Source: Paenibacillus piscarius
GTDB lineage: Bacteria > Bacillota > Bacilli > Paenibacillales > Paenibacillaceae
DNA length: 64,000 nt
Assembly: GCF_022234545.1 (NCBI RefSeq)
Contig: NZ_JAIEUI010000027.1
Location: 30,723 to 94,722 of the forward strand
Reading direction: 5' to 3'
Shown here: in pieces, positions 18,541 through 26,737 of the stretch
Position numbering within the stretch: position 1 is the stretch's first letter
Layout: every line of letters begins with the position of its first letter
The notes under the pieces: generated by a model
Database searches by the model: none
What the model was told of the DNA's origin: nothing
What the model saw: only the letters and a program-made list of their open reading frames with translations
Translations under genes and position numbers: made by a program

Positions 18541-18733
18541 ATTGCCCTATTGTCCGTTTATTTATTTTGGGGAGGCACCTATGTTGGTATGAAAATTGCC
18601 ATCGAGACGATGCCGCCCTTTCTGATGGCAGGAGTCCGCTTTTTTGCAGCTTACCCTGAATACCCTGACCGCTGCCGTGATCATTATCGGGGCAGTGGTA
18701 TTGGTGACTCTTTTCCGTGGTAAGGCCCGCTGA
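18541..18733 (+). pseudogene. EamA/DMT-family transporter remnant
   Basis: 18541-18650 encodes the N-terminal membrane helix of an EamA-type exporter (L-F-W-G-G-T-Y-V-G-M-K-I-A, then A-G-V-R-F-F-A). At about 18650 the frame shifts and the last helix of the same family follows (L-N-T-L-T-A-A-V-I-I-I-G-A-V-V-L-V) ending at TGA 18731. About 250 internal residues are absent. Lrp regulator plus EamA transporter is a common gene pair, so both seem to have been lost from one locus. Confidence 0.75.
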
Positions 18734-18864
18734 GGGAGTGGTCCTGCACCCATCCCCGACTAAGGTCCAGTACATAAAACCGTCCGCAGTCTGTTTTGGA
18801 AGATGCGCGATTGCTCTAGAATAAGGGTATAAGAAAGAGAGCAGCGAAAGGCGGTGAGAAAATA

Positions 18865-19167
18865 ATGCAAAGTAACAAAGGTAACGGACTTGCTATTGCG
18901 CTGATTGTCATTGGAGCAGTTATGCTGCTTGGGGTGCTGCCTCATCTGATCCACGGTATCTTCGGCATCCTGTTCCCGGTATTGCTGGTGGTTCTCGGAT
19001 ACTACGGCATTCGGAGCGGACGCAAAATTATCGGCTGGGTAGTAATGTTCATCGGGATCATGACCCTGATCTCCAAGCTATCCTGGATCATCGGTCCACT
19101 GCTCGGAGTCGCTCTTGTGGTATGGGGCATCTCGGTACTCAGAGGCAAACAGAGCAGAACATATTAA
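18865..19167 (+). CDS. LiaI-like small membrane protein
   Basis: A 100-residue protein made almost wholly of three or four membrane helices (about 8-28, 30-50, 55-75, 77-93), resembling the LiaI/LiaF N-terminal membrane domain. LiaI anchors PspA-type proteins (LiaH) at the membrane during cell-envelope stress. AAAGGCGGTGAGAAAATA precedes the start. It opens the lia/psp operon ending with a LiaFSR-type sensory system, which probably controls it. Confidence 0.75.
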   Translation: MQSNKGNGLAIALIVIGAVMLLGVLPHLIHGIFGILFPVLLVVLGYYGIRSGRKIIGWVVMFIGIMTLISKLSWIIGPLLGVALVVWGISVLRGKQSRTY

Positions 19168-19214
19168 TCACTAGGCCCTATACTTATTAAGAAGCAGGGA
19201 GGGAGCAGGAAATC

Positions 19215-19892
19215 ATGAGTGTTTTTCGCAGAATGAGAGACATTACCGTAGCCAACTTGAATGAACGCCTGGAGCAGAGCCAAGATCCTGTGAAGCTGAT
19301 TGATCAATTTCTATACTCAACCCGTGAAGAGATAGCTGAAGCTGAGAGGCTGTACCAGCAGTACGCTTCCCACACGAAGCAATTGCAGACTCAGGTGAAT
19401 CAGGCGACAGCGATGAGAGACAAACGTGAAGAGCAGGCGCTCCTGGCACTTAAGGCCGGCGAAGATCATCTGGCTAAGCTGGCATTGCAGGAGAAAATTA
19501 TCCATGAAGAGAAGCTGGAGCAATACAGCGGGCTGCTGGAAACCAGCCGCCAATCGCTTTTCGAGCTTGAGAGCCAGCTGAATGAACTGAAACTGGAGTA
19601 TCAGACCGTATACAGCAAGCGCCAGTTCTATGCAGCACGAATGGAATCGCTGCGGCTGCAGCAGCGCATGAATCAGCGGGCCAGCGCTTACGGCGGCGGT
19701 GATGTTCCCAAGATGTTCGGACGTCTGGAAGACCAGATGAACGACTGGGAGCTCGAAGCCAAAAGCCTCAGCGACTTACGGAAGATGGGTCAGGAGTATA
19801 TGGTGCAGGCCGGTGAGACGGTAGCAACTGTCCTCGAAAGAGAAATGGCCCGTCTAAAGGAGAAGCTGAACAATGATGGCAGAAAGGAGTAG
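19215..19892 (+). CDS. PspA/IM30-family protein (LiaH-like), copy 1
   Basis: A 225-residue protein with the PspA/IM30 pattern: an N-terminal amphipathic helix (M-S-V-F-R-R-M-R-D-I) followed by long coiled-coil helices to about residue 215. Family members assemble into ESCRT-III-like rings or rods on damaged membranes. AGGGAGGGAGCAGGAAATC precedes the start. The neighbour at 20378 encodes a second, diverged PspA, and a PspC gene lies between them. Confidence 0.88.
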   Translation: MSVFRRMRDITVANLNERLEQSQDPVKLIDQFLYSTREEIAEAERLYQQYASHTKQLQTQVNQATAMRDKREEQALLALKAGEDHLAKLALQEKIIHEEKLEQYSGLLETSRQSLFELESQLNELKLEYQTVYSKRQFYAARMESLRLQQRMNQRASAYGGGDVPKMFGRLEDQMNDWELEAKSLSDLRKMGQEYMVQAGETVATVLEREMARLKEKLNNDGRKE

Positions 19893-19896
19893 CAGT

Positions 19897-20376
19897 ATGA
19901 CCCGATTGTATCGTTCAACAAGAGACAGGGTAATGACAGGGCTGGCAGGCGGTTTGTCCGAGACTCTCGGTATCGACTCCACGCTGTTCCGGATTCTGCT
20001 GGTGATCAGTATTCCTTTTACCGGCGGAGCGTCTATCCTGGTGTATTTCATCGCAGCACTGGTTATTCCCAAGGAGCCTATCCAGTATAACCCGTTCGGG
20101 CCTGGTGCTCCCGGCGGACCTTATGGCGGACCATACGCCGGCGGACCTGAGTATGGCCGCGGACCACAGCCGCCTCACCACGATCCGCAGGGATATGGCC
20201 CTTACGGCGGCCAGCGGGGATATCATCCCAACCCCGGTTATGACAAGGCTGCTGCCCATGCGGCTCCGGATTCCGGTCTGGATGCCATGATGAAGGACAT
20301 TGAGAAGAAGGCACTGCAAAAAGAAGTGGAAGAGCTCAAACAAAAACTTTCTAAGTACGAGAAGGGAGAAGTGTAA
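19897..20376 (+). CDS. PspC-domain protein with Gly/Pro-rich tail
   Basis: A 159-residue protein. Residues 1-60 form a PspC domain (R-L-Y-R-S-T-R-D-R-V-M-T-G-L-A-G-G-L with one hydrophobic segment), then a low-complexity stretch rich in Gly, Pro and Tyr, and a C-terminal Lys/Glu coiled coil (about 130-159). The ATG at 19897, preceded by AAAGGAGTAGCAGT, is chosen over the in-frame ATG at 19873 inside pspA. PspC proteins sense or transmit envelope stress to PspA. Confidence 0.82.
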   Translation: MTRLYRSTRDRVMTGLAGGLSETLGIDSTLFRILLVISIPFTGGASILVYFIAALVIPKEPIQYNPFGPGAPGGPYGGPYAGGPEYGRGPQPPHHDPQGYGPYGGQRGYHPNPGYDKAAAHAAPDSGLDAMMKDIEKKALQKEVEELKQKLSKYEKGEV

Positions 20377-20377
20377 A

Positions 20378-21085
20378 ATGGGAGTATTTAAACGGATTAA
20401 AGATATGACGAAGGCATCGGTCAACGATATGCTGGATAAGGTGGAGGACCCGATTGTAATGCTTAATCAGTACCTGCGCGATATGGAAGCCGAGATTCAT
20501 GAGGCAGAAGTAACCGTAGCGAAGCAGATGGCTAATGAGCGCCGCATGAAACAGCGTGTGGACGAAGCAGCCAAGGTAGCCGGACAACGTGCGGCCCAGG
20601 CTGAGCTGGCCCTGAAGAACGGGCAGGAAGAAGTAACCCGCAAGCTGCTGGAGGAGAAAATCTACTTCGACCAGAAGTTCACGGAATACAGCGACCTGCA
20701 CGCACAGGCAGAAGTTCAGGCCAAGGAATTGGTACAGCAGCTCCATGACATGAAGGATGAGTTCTACAAGATGCGCAACAAGCGCAATGAACTGGTATCC
20801 CGCGCTCAAATGGCCAAAGCCAAGAAGCAGATGTCCCAGATCAGCAGCGTACATTCCATCGAAAGCGGAAGTGCATCCCTTGGGTTCCACCGTATGGAAG
20901 AGAAGATCATGCAGCTTGAAGCTGAAGCTGATGTCATGCGTGCTCCGTATAGCCCTTCGGCATCCGCATATGCTAAGCCGGTAGATCCTGAGAAGGAGCT
21001 GAAGGTGGAGGAACAGCTTGCCGCCCTCAAGAACAAGCTGAACTCCGCTTCGGCCGCCCCTGCCCTTGATAAGAAAGATAAATAA
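20378..21085 (+). CDS. PspA/IM30-family protein (LiaH-like), copy 2
   Basis: A 235-residue PspA-type protein starting M-G-V-F-K-R-I-K-D-M; the ATG at 20378 lies two bases... after the previous stop codon TAA and has GAAGGGAGAAGTG upstream. The open frame extends earlier, but inside the PspC gene. The coiled-coil region matches copy 1 in pattern with many substitutions, and the C-terminus adds a short Ala/Pro linker and Glu/Lys helix. Both copies probably co-assemble or serve different stresses. Confidence 0.88.
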   Translation: MGVFKRIKDMTKASVNDMLDKVEDPIVMLNQYLRDMEAEIHEAEVTVAKQMANERRMKQRVDEAAKVAGQRAAQAELALKNGQEEVTRKLLEEKIYFDQKFTEYSDLHAQAEVQAKELVQQLHDMKDEFYKMRNKRNELVSRAQMAKAKKQMSQISSVHSIESGSASLGFHRMEEKIMQLEAEADVMRAPYSPSASAYAKPVDPEKELKVEEQLAALKNKLNSASAAPALDKKDK

Positions 21086-21131
21086 TCCTGGTTCCTAAAG
21101 ACCACCCGGATATGATATGCTGACCTAAGGT

Positions 21132-21175
21132 AAAGCCATACGGTATGGATCCTCCATACCGGTATGGCTTTTGTA
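21132..21175 (+). terminator. Terminator between psp and liaFSR parts
   Basis: A 17-bp stem (AAAGCCATACGGTATGG at 21132-21148 with its complement after a 5-base loop) ends in TTTT. It splits the stress-effector genes from liaF-liaS-liaR, which may allow different expression levels. Confidence 0.85.
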
Positions 21176-21266
21176 GCGGATGAAGTGATCTGTATTGCTG
21201 CTGTAAGCTAAGCCGATGCTAATGAAGCCTGTCTTGCTTAAGGCACAACGACAAGGAGGTGCGGGT

Positions 21267-21914
21267 ATGGATAAACGGAACCGTCTGATTGCCATCGGAT
21301 TGATTGGTGCAGGCTGCTTGATGATTTTTGGCAAATGGCTGGGCTTCTTCTCCATCGTCGCGCTCCTGCTGCTGCTGCTGGGGGTCCACCGGATCACCTC
21401 CGGCAAGGTGAAGCAAGGCTACAGGCTCATGGGTGTCGGTGCGGTGCTGCTGCTGCTGGACCATCTGCTGCTGGTGCTGGGAATCTGCCTGATCTCGCTG
21501 GTGATGTTCTTCATGAAATCGAAGAGAATGCAGCGCAGAGCCGGGTTCATGCAGAAGCAAAGCTTCTCTTCGCGCTTCGACTGGGATCTCTCGCCGTGGG
21601 TGATGCGCAGCCTGAGCGCCTGGCATGTGCTGGGTGAAGCGGATGTGGATCTGTCGCTGGCCATGGCGGAGGAGCAGGAGACAATGATGCTGTTCCAGGG
21701 GATTTTTGGCGATGTGGATATTCTGCTGTCTGAGGATTACGGGGTGGAGATTGAGGCATTCGTGCTGTTCGGCTCTATCGAGTCCGGCAGCCACCGCGAT
21801 ACGGGAATGCTGAACCGGCTGAACTGGAAATCGCCCAATTATGACCGCAGTGAGCAGAAAGTGAAATTTAATATCTCCTATCTGATGGGGGATCTGGACA
21901 TACGTTTACCTTAA
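21267..21914 (+). CDS. LiaF-like membrane protein
   Basis: A 215-residue protein with about four N-terminal membrane helices (about 8-90) and a C-terminal cytoplasmic LiaF-type beta domain ending L-M-G-D-L-D-I-R-L-P. LiaF inhibits the LiaS kinase until envelope stress relieves it. The ATG at 21267 has AAGGAGGTGCGGGT before it and is preferred over 21216. It is followed by liaS and liaR homologues in the classical order. Confidence 0.85.
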   Translation: MDKRNRLIAIGLIGAGCLMIFGKWLGFFSIVALLLLLLGVHRITSGKVKQGYRLMGVGAVLLLLDHLLLVLGICLISLVMFFMKSKRMQRRAGFMQKQSFSSRFDWDLSPWVMRSLSAWHVLGEADVDLSLAMAEEQETMMLFQGIFGDVDILLSEDYGVEIEAFVLFGSIESGSHRDTGMLNRLNWKSPNYDRSEQKVKFNISYLMGDLDIRLP

Positions 21915-21949
21915 GAGCAGGATAGACATAGAGAAGGGAGGCCCCCGGA

Positions 21950-22984
21950 ATGGGCAAAAAAAGCAGCAACATGGTTACGCGCAGTATGGGCGAGGGGGCT
22001 TTGTTCTCTCTGGTCATGCTGCTCGTAATTACATATATTATGTATACATATGGACTGCTCCAGCCCTTCGAGAACTGGAAGGTTGGTGTGAGGACAGCAC
22101 TTACGCTGATCCTGCTGCCGGTCGCCTTCGGCGCAGGATACGGCTTCTATCAGGGCTTCCGCAGCAAGCGGAAGCTGGAGCTGCTGCGGGCCACGCTGGT
22201 ATCCTGGGAGAAAGGCAATCTGAACCCGGCGATGCCGGATCTTGGCAGCGACGAGTTGGGGCGGCTTGCGGAGCAGCTGGGCAGGATCAGCGGCAAGTGG
22301 GAGAATCAGGTGAACACGCTGCAGCGGCTGTCCACCAACAATGCGAAGCTTGCCGAGCAGTCACGGGTGACCGCGATTATCGAGGAGCGGCAGCGGCTGG
22401 CGCGTGAGCTGCATGATGCGGTCTCGCAGCAGCTGTTCGCCATCTCAATGACGGCCACGGCGGTCGGCCGGACGCTGGAGAAGGACTTCGATAAGGCGCA
22501 GAGGCAAATAGCGCTGATTGAGGAGATGTCCGCAGTAGCCCAGTCGGAGATGCGGGCGCTGCTGCTGCACCTGCGCCCGGTGTATCTGGACGGCAAGGGG
22601 CTGGAGGAAGGACTGCGCGAGCTGATCAAGGAACTGAAGATCAAGGTGCCGATTGATATCGTGTTCGAGATGGATCAGGGCGTACAGCTGCTGAAGGGCG
22701 TCGAGAATCATCTGTTCCGCATTGTGCAGGAGGCGATCTCGAATACGCTGCGCCATGCCAAAGCGGAGAAGATGGAGATCCGCCTGCACCGCCGCGGCGA
22801 TACGGTACGGCTGACACTGCGTGATGACGGAATCGGCTTCGAGTTGGATGAAGCGAAGCAGACATCCTACGGACTGTCGAATATGCAGGAGCGGATTACA
22901 GAGATCGGGGGCTCCATCCAGTTCATTACTGCCCCCGGTAAAGGCATGCGGATTGAAATTACAGTTCCGGTAGTTAACGAATAG
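21950..22984 (+). CDS. LiaS-like sensor histidine kinase
   Basis: A 344-residue NarL-type kinase: two N-terminal membrane helices (about 17-38 and 47-65) with almost no extracellular loop, the mark of intramembrane-sensing kinases, then a HAMP-like region, a HisKA_3 domain with A-R-E-L-H-D-A-V-S-Q (phospho-acceptor H155) and an ATPase domain with D-D-G-I-G-F. It partners with the response regulator that starts 15 bases downstream. Confidence 0.88.
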   Translation: MGKKSSNMVTRSMGEGALFSLVMLLVITYIMYTYGLLQPFENWKVGVRTALTLILLPVAFGAGYGFYQGFRSKRKLELLRATLVSWEKGNLNPAMPDLGSDELGRLAEQLGRISGKWENQVNTLQRLSTNNAKLAEQSRVTAIIEERQRLARELHDAVSQQLFAISMTATAVGRTLEKDFDKAQRQIALIEEMSAVAQSEMRALLLHLRPVYLDGKGLEEGLRELIKELKIKVPIDIVFEMDQGVQLLKGVENHLFRIVQEAISNTLRHAKAEKMEIRLHRRGDTVRLTLRDDGIGFELDEAKQTSYGLSNMQERITEIGGSIQFITAPGKGMRIEITVPVVNE

Positions 22985-22999
22985 GGGGGCAGGAAAGCG

Positions 23000-23659
23000 A
23001 TGGAAGTCGAAGAATCAGAAGCAATCAAGGTTCTGCTGGTGGATGATCATGAGATGGTGCGGATCGGCCTAGCTGCGGTGCTTGGCACCGAGGATGGGAT
23101 TGAAGTGGTAGGCGAAGCCGGAAGCGGTGAGGAAGGCATCCGCCTGGCCCAGGAGTATAATCCGGACGTGGTGCTGATGGATCTGGTCATGGACGGAATG
23201 GACGGCATCGAAACGACCCGGCAGCTGCTGAAGCTGTATCCCGAGTGTAAGGTGATTGTGCTGACCAGTTATTTGGATGATGAGAAAATGTATCCTGTGA
23301 TCGAAGCCGGGGCGTTCAGCTACCTGCTCAAGACCTCACGGGCCAGCGAAGTGGCGGATGCCATCCGCGCGGCTGCAAGAGGCCAGTCGGTGCTGGAGTC
23401 ACAGGTGGCCTCTAAGATGATGAACCGGTTCCGCTCCAACGCCAAAGGCGAATCGCCGGCGTACAAGGAGCTTACCGAACGCGAGATGGAAGTACTGAAG
23501 CTGCTGGCCCAGGGCAAATCCAACCAGGATATTGCCGATCAATTAATTATCGGAATCAAGACCGTGAAATTCCATGTCACGAATATTCTCGCCAAGCTGG
23601 ATGTGGAAGACCGCACCCAGGCGGCTATTTATGCATATAAGAACGGATTGGCAGAATAG
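23000..23659 (+). CDS. LiaR-like response regulator
   Basis: A 219-residue NarL/LuxR-type regulator: receiver domain with D15-D16, phospho-acceptor D61 and K111, and a C-terminal LuxR helix-turn-helix (L-T-E-R-E-M-E-V-L-K-L-L-A-Q-G). It is expected to activate the lia/psp operon at 18865. Last gene before a terminator. Confidence 0.88.
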   Translation: MEVEESEAIKVLLVDDHEMVRIGLAAVLGTEDGIEVVGEAGSGEEGIRLAQEYNPDVVLMDLVMDGMDGIETTRQLLKLYPECKVIVLTSYLDDEKMYPVIEAGAFSYLLKTSRASEVADAIRAAARGQSVLESQVASKMMNRFRSNAKGESPAYKELTEREMEVLKLLAQGKSNQDIADQLIIGIKTVKFHVTNILAKLDVEDRTQAAIYAYKNGLAE

Positions 23660-23677
23660 GCCCTAGTAATCAAGTGA

Positions 23678-23737
23678 AGCACCTTTCGTAGAGTCTGGTC
23701 CCGCAAGGGATTAGGAATCTGTTGAGGGTGTTTTTTG
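23678..23737 (+). terminator. Terminator after liaR-like gene
   Basis: A long imperfect hairpin with several G-U pairs (AGCACCTTTCGTAGA at 23678 against TGTTGAGGGTGTT ending near 23731), capped by TCCCGCAAGGGA, ends in TTTTTT. Confidence 0.65.
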
Positions 23738-23816
23738 TATCTGCGGGTATATCCTTCTCTCAATTAGGCTACCCTGTCTAGTAGATTACTAGAACGGGTT
23801 GAGAGGGCGATGCGGA

Positions 23817-24641
23817 ATGAGTAAGCAACGGCAGAGCAAGGGGATACTGATTCTGGCAGGGATATGTGCACTGGCGATTGTGCTGAGCGGCTTCCGCAGT
23901 GTTGCGCTTGCAGGCGCAGGCGGAGATTCAGTACAGAAGGCCGCCGCTGCAAATACTGTGCGTAACGAAGCTGCAACGGCGGGGCTCCAGGATTCGCTTG
24001 CTCTGTTGGCTGAGCTTGGCCGTGAGGCTTCCGCACCAGGAGCTCCGCTTAAGCTCGTCTTCAAATGGCAGGGAGAATACAGCGGCGGGGCGCAGGCAGA
24101 TACCGTTGTGCAGAGCCTGGTTAACCGGCTCGGGCTTGGTCAGGTCAGCCGTACCGAGGAAGACGGGCATCTGACCTTGCGTTCCACAGCAGAGCTTGGC
24201 GGAGATGCACGGCTCTCCTTGTTCTGGAGTGAGCTGGACGGCGGACGCAGCTACTGTATTGTCACTTTGGCGGCGGCAGATTTTGCCGGCTCGCCAGAGC
24301 TTCCGTCCGCAGCGTCAGACGCCGGACAGGCATTACAGGAAGCTGGGATTGCTGCGGAGTGGAATGCTTCATTGCAGGCTCCGGCGAAGGCGCAGAATGG
24401 GCCGCAGTCAGCGCTTCTTGCCGCAGAGCAGGTATTCGCCGCGCAGCTTCCGGGTATCCATGCCGAGGAGAAGTACACGGACGAGACTACAGCAAGCCGT
24501 TCCTACAGTGTGCCTGGCCTTACACGTACGGTCAACAGCGGCAGCCATAGCCTGGCTCTGCAACTGGCAGTGCACAGAGATGTGAATGAAGATAAGAACC
24601 GTATTACCATCGGTATGCCTTTAATCACCGTAGAATATTAA
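23817..24641 (+). CDS. YwmB-family secreted protein
   Basis: A 274-residue protein with an N-terminal signal-type hydrophobic segment (about 8-31) and a body matching the YwmB family (annotated as a TATA-box-binding-like fold); the C-terminus N-R-I-T-I-G-M-P-L-I-T-V-E-Y is typical. The function of YwmB is unknown; in Bacillus it lies near envelope and stage II sporulation genes. The ATG at 23817 is preferred to the TTG at 23799, which has no upstream ribosome site. Confidence 0.65.
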   Translation: MSKQRQSKGILILAGICALAIVLSGFRSVALAGAGGDSVQKAAAANTVRNEAATAGLQDSLALLAELGREASAPGAPLKLVFKWQGEYSGGAQADTVVQSLVNRLGLGQVSRTEEDGHLTLRSTAELGGDARLSLFWSELDGGRSYCIVTLAAADFAGSPELPSAASDAGQALQEAGIAAEWNASLQAPAKAQNGPQSALLAAEQVFAAQLPGIHAEEKYTDETTASRSYSVPGLTRTVNSGSHSLALQLAVHRDVNEDKNRITIGMPLITVEY

Positions 24642-24666
24642 AGCGAGTGTGGAGCAGGGCTTCACG

Positions 24667-24695
24667 TTGCAGAGCCTGGGGGATGGCAGTATAAT
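24667..24695 (+). promoter_or_regulatory. Sigma-A promoter for zwf
   Basis: TTGCAG (24667-24672) and TATAAT (24690-24695) are separated by 17 bases. It would give a leader of about 195 bases before zwf; no riboswitch is recognised in that leader. Confidence 0.6.
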
Positions 24696-24897
24696 AGCGG
24701 TAACATAAGCAGGAGCTGGGCAAGGTATAAGCAAGAGTAATAGAAAATTGCGAAATCCCGAGAGAAACTGTCAGGAATGTGATAGCATCCTTTGTCCAAT
24801 TATGATAAAATGATATCACGCCGTTATGTGCGTTTTGTTTCATATCCGGCGTTGAGAATGAATGTCAACTATATTACATACAGAGAGATGAGGAGCC

Positions 24898-26448
24898 ATG
24901 GCTGAAAATCAAACCCTTGATGCACTGCATACACCTGGTGCTGTATTCTTTATCTTCGGGGCAACCGGAGATCTGGCGCGGCGCAAGCTTTTCCCAGCGA
25001 TTTACAGTTTGTACCGTGAAGGCAAGCTGACTCATGATTTTGCGGTAGTTGGCGTGGCTCGGCGTCCCCGTACCCAGGATGAATTCCGGGAAGATGTGAA
25101 GGAATCCATCCGCGAGTTCTGCCGTTATCAGGCAGGAGATGCTGCGGAATGGAACGAGTTCGTGCAGCATTTCGAATACAAGTCCCTGGACATCAATAAT
25201 ATTGACGGATTCCGTGAACTGAACGAACAGACGGAAGCGCTCGAAGAGAAATTCAATATTCCGGGCAACCGGATGTTCTATCTGGCGCTGGCGCCGGAGC
25301 TGTTCGGCAGTGTCTCCTTCAACCTGAAGGCAGGCGGTATGCTGCAGGCCAGAGGCTGGAACCGTCTGGTGATTGAGAAGCCGTTCGGCTACAATCTGGA
25401 ATCCGCAGAGGAGCTGAACAAGCAGATCCGCCAGGTGTTCGAGGAAGAGGAGATCTACCGGATTGACCACTATTTGGGCAAGGAAATGGTACAGAATATC
25501 GAAGTGATCCGCTTCGCGAATGCCTTCTTCGAGCCGCTGTGGAACAATAAGCATATTGCCAACATTCAGATCACTCTCGGTGAGACGGTCGGTGTAGAAG
25601 AGCGCGGCGGGTATTATGACCATGCCGGAGCGCTGCGTGATATGGGCCAGAACCATATGCTGCAGCTGCTGACCATGATTGCTATGGAGCCGCCAAGCCG
25701 TCTGCTGGCTGAAGATATCCGTGATGAGAAAGTGAAGGTCCTGCGTTCGCTGCGTCCTTACGCCTCTGCTGATGAAGTTCGTGAGAATGTAGTCCGCGGC
25801 CAATATACTCAAGGCCTCTACAAGGGTAAGACCCTTCCGGCTTACCGCCAGGAAGACAAGGTGGACCCGGAATCGAATACGGAGACGTATTTCGCTGCCC
25901 GCGTGTTCGTCGACAACTTCCGCTGGGCGGGAGTTCCGTTCTATATCCGTACAGGCAAACGCCTGCCGGTGAAGACAACAGAAGTGGTTGTCGAGTTCAA
26001 AGGAATGCCGACTAATGTCTACCTCGGCCAGAAGCATAAGCTGGAGCCGAACCTGCTCGTCATCCGCGTGAATCCGATGGAAGGCATCTATGTGAAGATC
26101 AACGCGAAGAAGCCGGGCTCGGAATCGGACATCCAGCCGCTGGCGATGGATTTCTGCCAGAGCTGCCTGGTCGGCATCAACTCGCCGGAGGCTTACGAGC
26201 GTCTGCTGCATGATGCGGCACGCGGCGATTCCACCTACTTCACCCGCTGGGATGAAGTATCCTCAGCCTGGTCCTTTGTGGACCGCATCGCCCAGACCTG
26301 GAAGGAAGACAACAATGATCTGGCTTCCTACCCTGCGGGCTCCTGGGGTCCGGTCGAAGCTGATCAGCTGCTTGCCGGAGACGGCTTCCACTGGTGGCCG
26401 GTTAACGGTCAGGATGAAGATAATGTGGTCTGGCAGGTTAACCGATAA
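24898..26448 (+). CDS. zwf: Glucose-6-phosphate 1-dehydrogenase
   Basis: A 516-residue enzyme of the usual length. It oxidises glucose 6-phosphate to 6-phosphogluconolactone with NADP, the first step of the oxidative pentose phosphate pathway. The NADP-binding motif F-G-A-T-G-D-L-A-R-R-K-L is near residue 20 and the active-site R-I-D-H-Y-L-G-K-E near residue 190. GATGAGGAGCC precedes the ATG. It stands alone between its own promoter and terminator. Confidence 0.96.
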   Translation: MAENQTLDALHTPGAVFFIFGATGDLARRKLFPAIYSLYREGKLTHDFAVVGVARRPRTQDEFREDVKESIREFCRYQAGDAAEWNEFVQHFEYKSLDINNIDGFRELNEQTEALEEKFNIPGNRMFYLALAPELFGSVSFNLKAGGMLQARGWNRLVIEKPFGYNLESAEELNKQIRQVFEEEEIYRIDHYLGKEMVQNIEVIRFANAFFEPLWNNKHIANIQITLGETVGVEERGGYYDHAGALRDMGQNHMLQLLTMIAMEPPSRLLAEDIRDEKVKVLRSLRPYASADEVRENVVRGQYTQGLYKGKTLPAYRQEDKVDPESNTETYFAARVFVDNFRWAGVPFYIRTGKRLPVKTTEVVVEFKGMPTNVYLGQKHKLEPNLLVIRVNPMEGIYVKINAKKPGSESDIQPLAMDFCQSCLVGINSPEAYERLLHDAARGDSTYFTRWDEVSSAWSFVDRIAQTWKEDNNDLASYPAGSWGPVEADQLLAGDGFHWWPVNGQDEDNVVWQVNR

Positions 26449-26471
26449 GCCTACAATAGGATAATAATGAA

Positions 26472-26501
26472 GATCCCTCTGCGGTGCAGGGGGATTTTTT
26501 T
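26472..26501 (+). terminator. Terminator of zwf
   Basis: ATCCCTCTGC pairs with its complement across a two-base loop and is followed by seven T. The 26502-26737 stretch beyond it is a non-coding leader of prfC with no motif I recognise. Confidence 0.85.
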
Positions 26502-26737
26502 ACGGAGGAGACCATTTTTGTAGATAATCTCTGCCGGATTTTGCTATACTGAGAAGGATGCTTTCGACATACAGCTTTCTAAGCCTAGAGCTAGAGATGA
26601 TCCTATAGACGGTATGATAAGGTTAATGTACGGTGAATCCCTACGGAAAGGATCTGAATCCATGAAGAGTCGTCCGATTTGATCGAATCCGGCATTGGAG
26701 CAGAAGCAGGAATTTTATAGATGAAGGGATATGTGTA

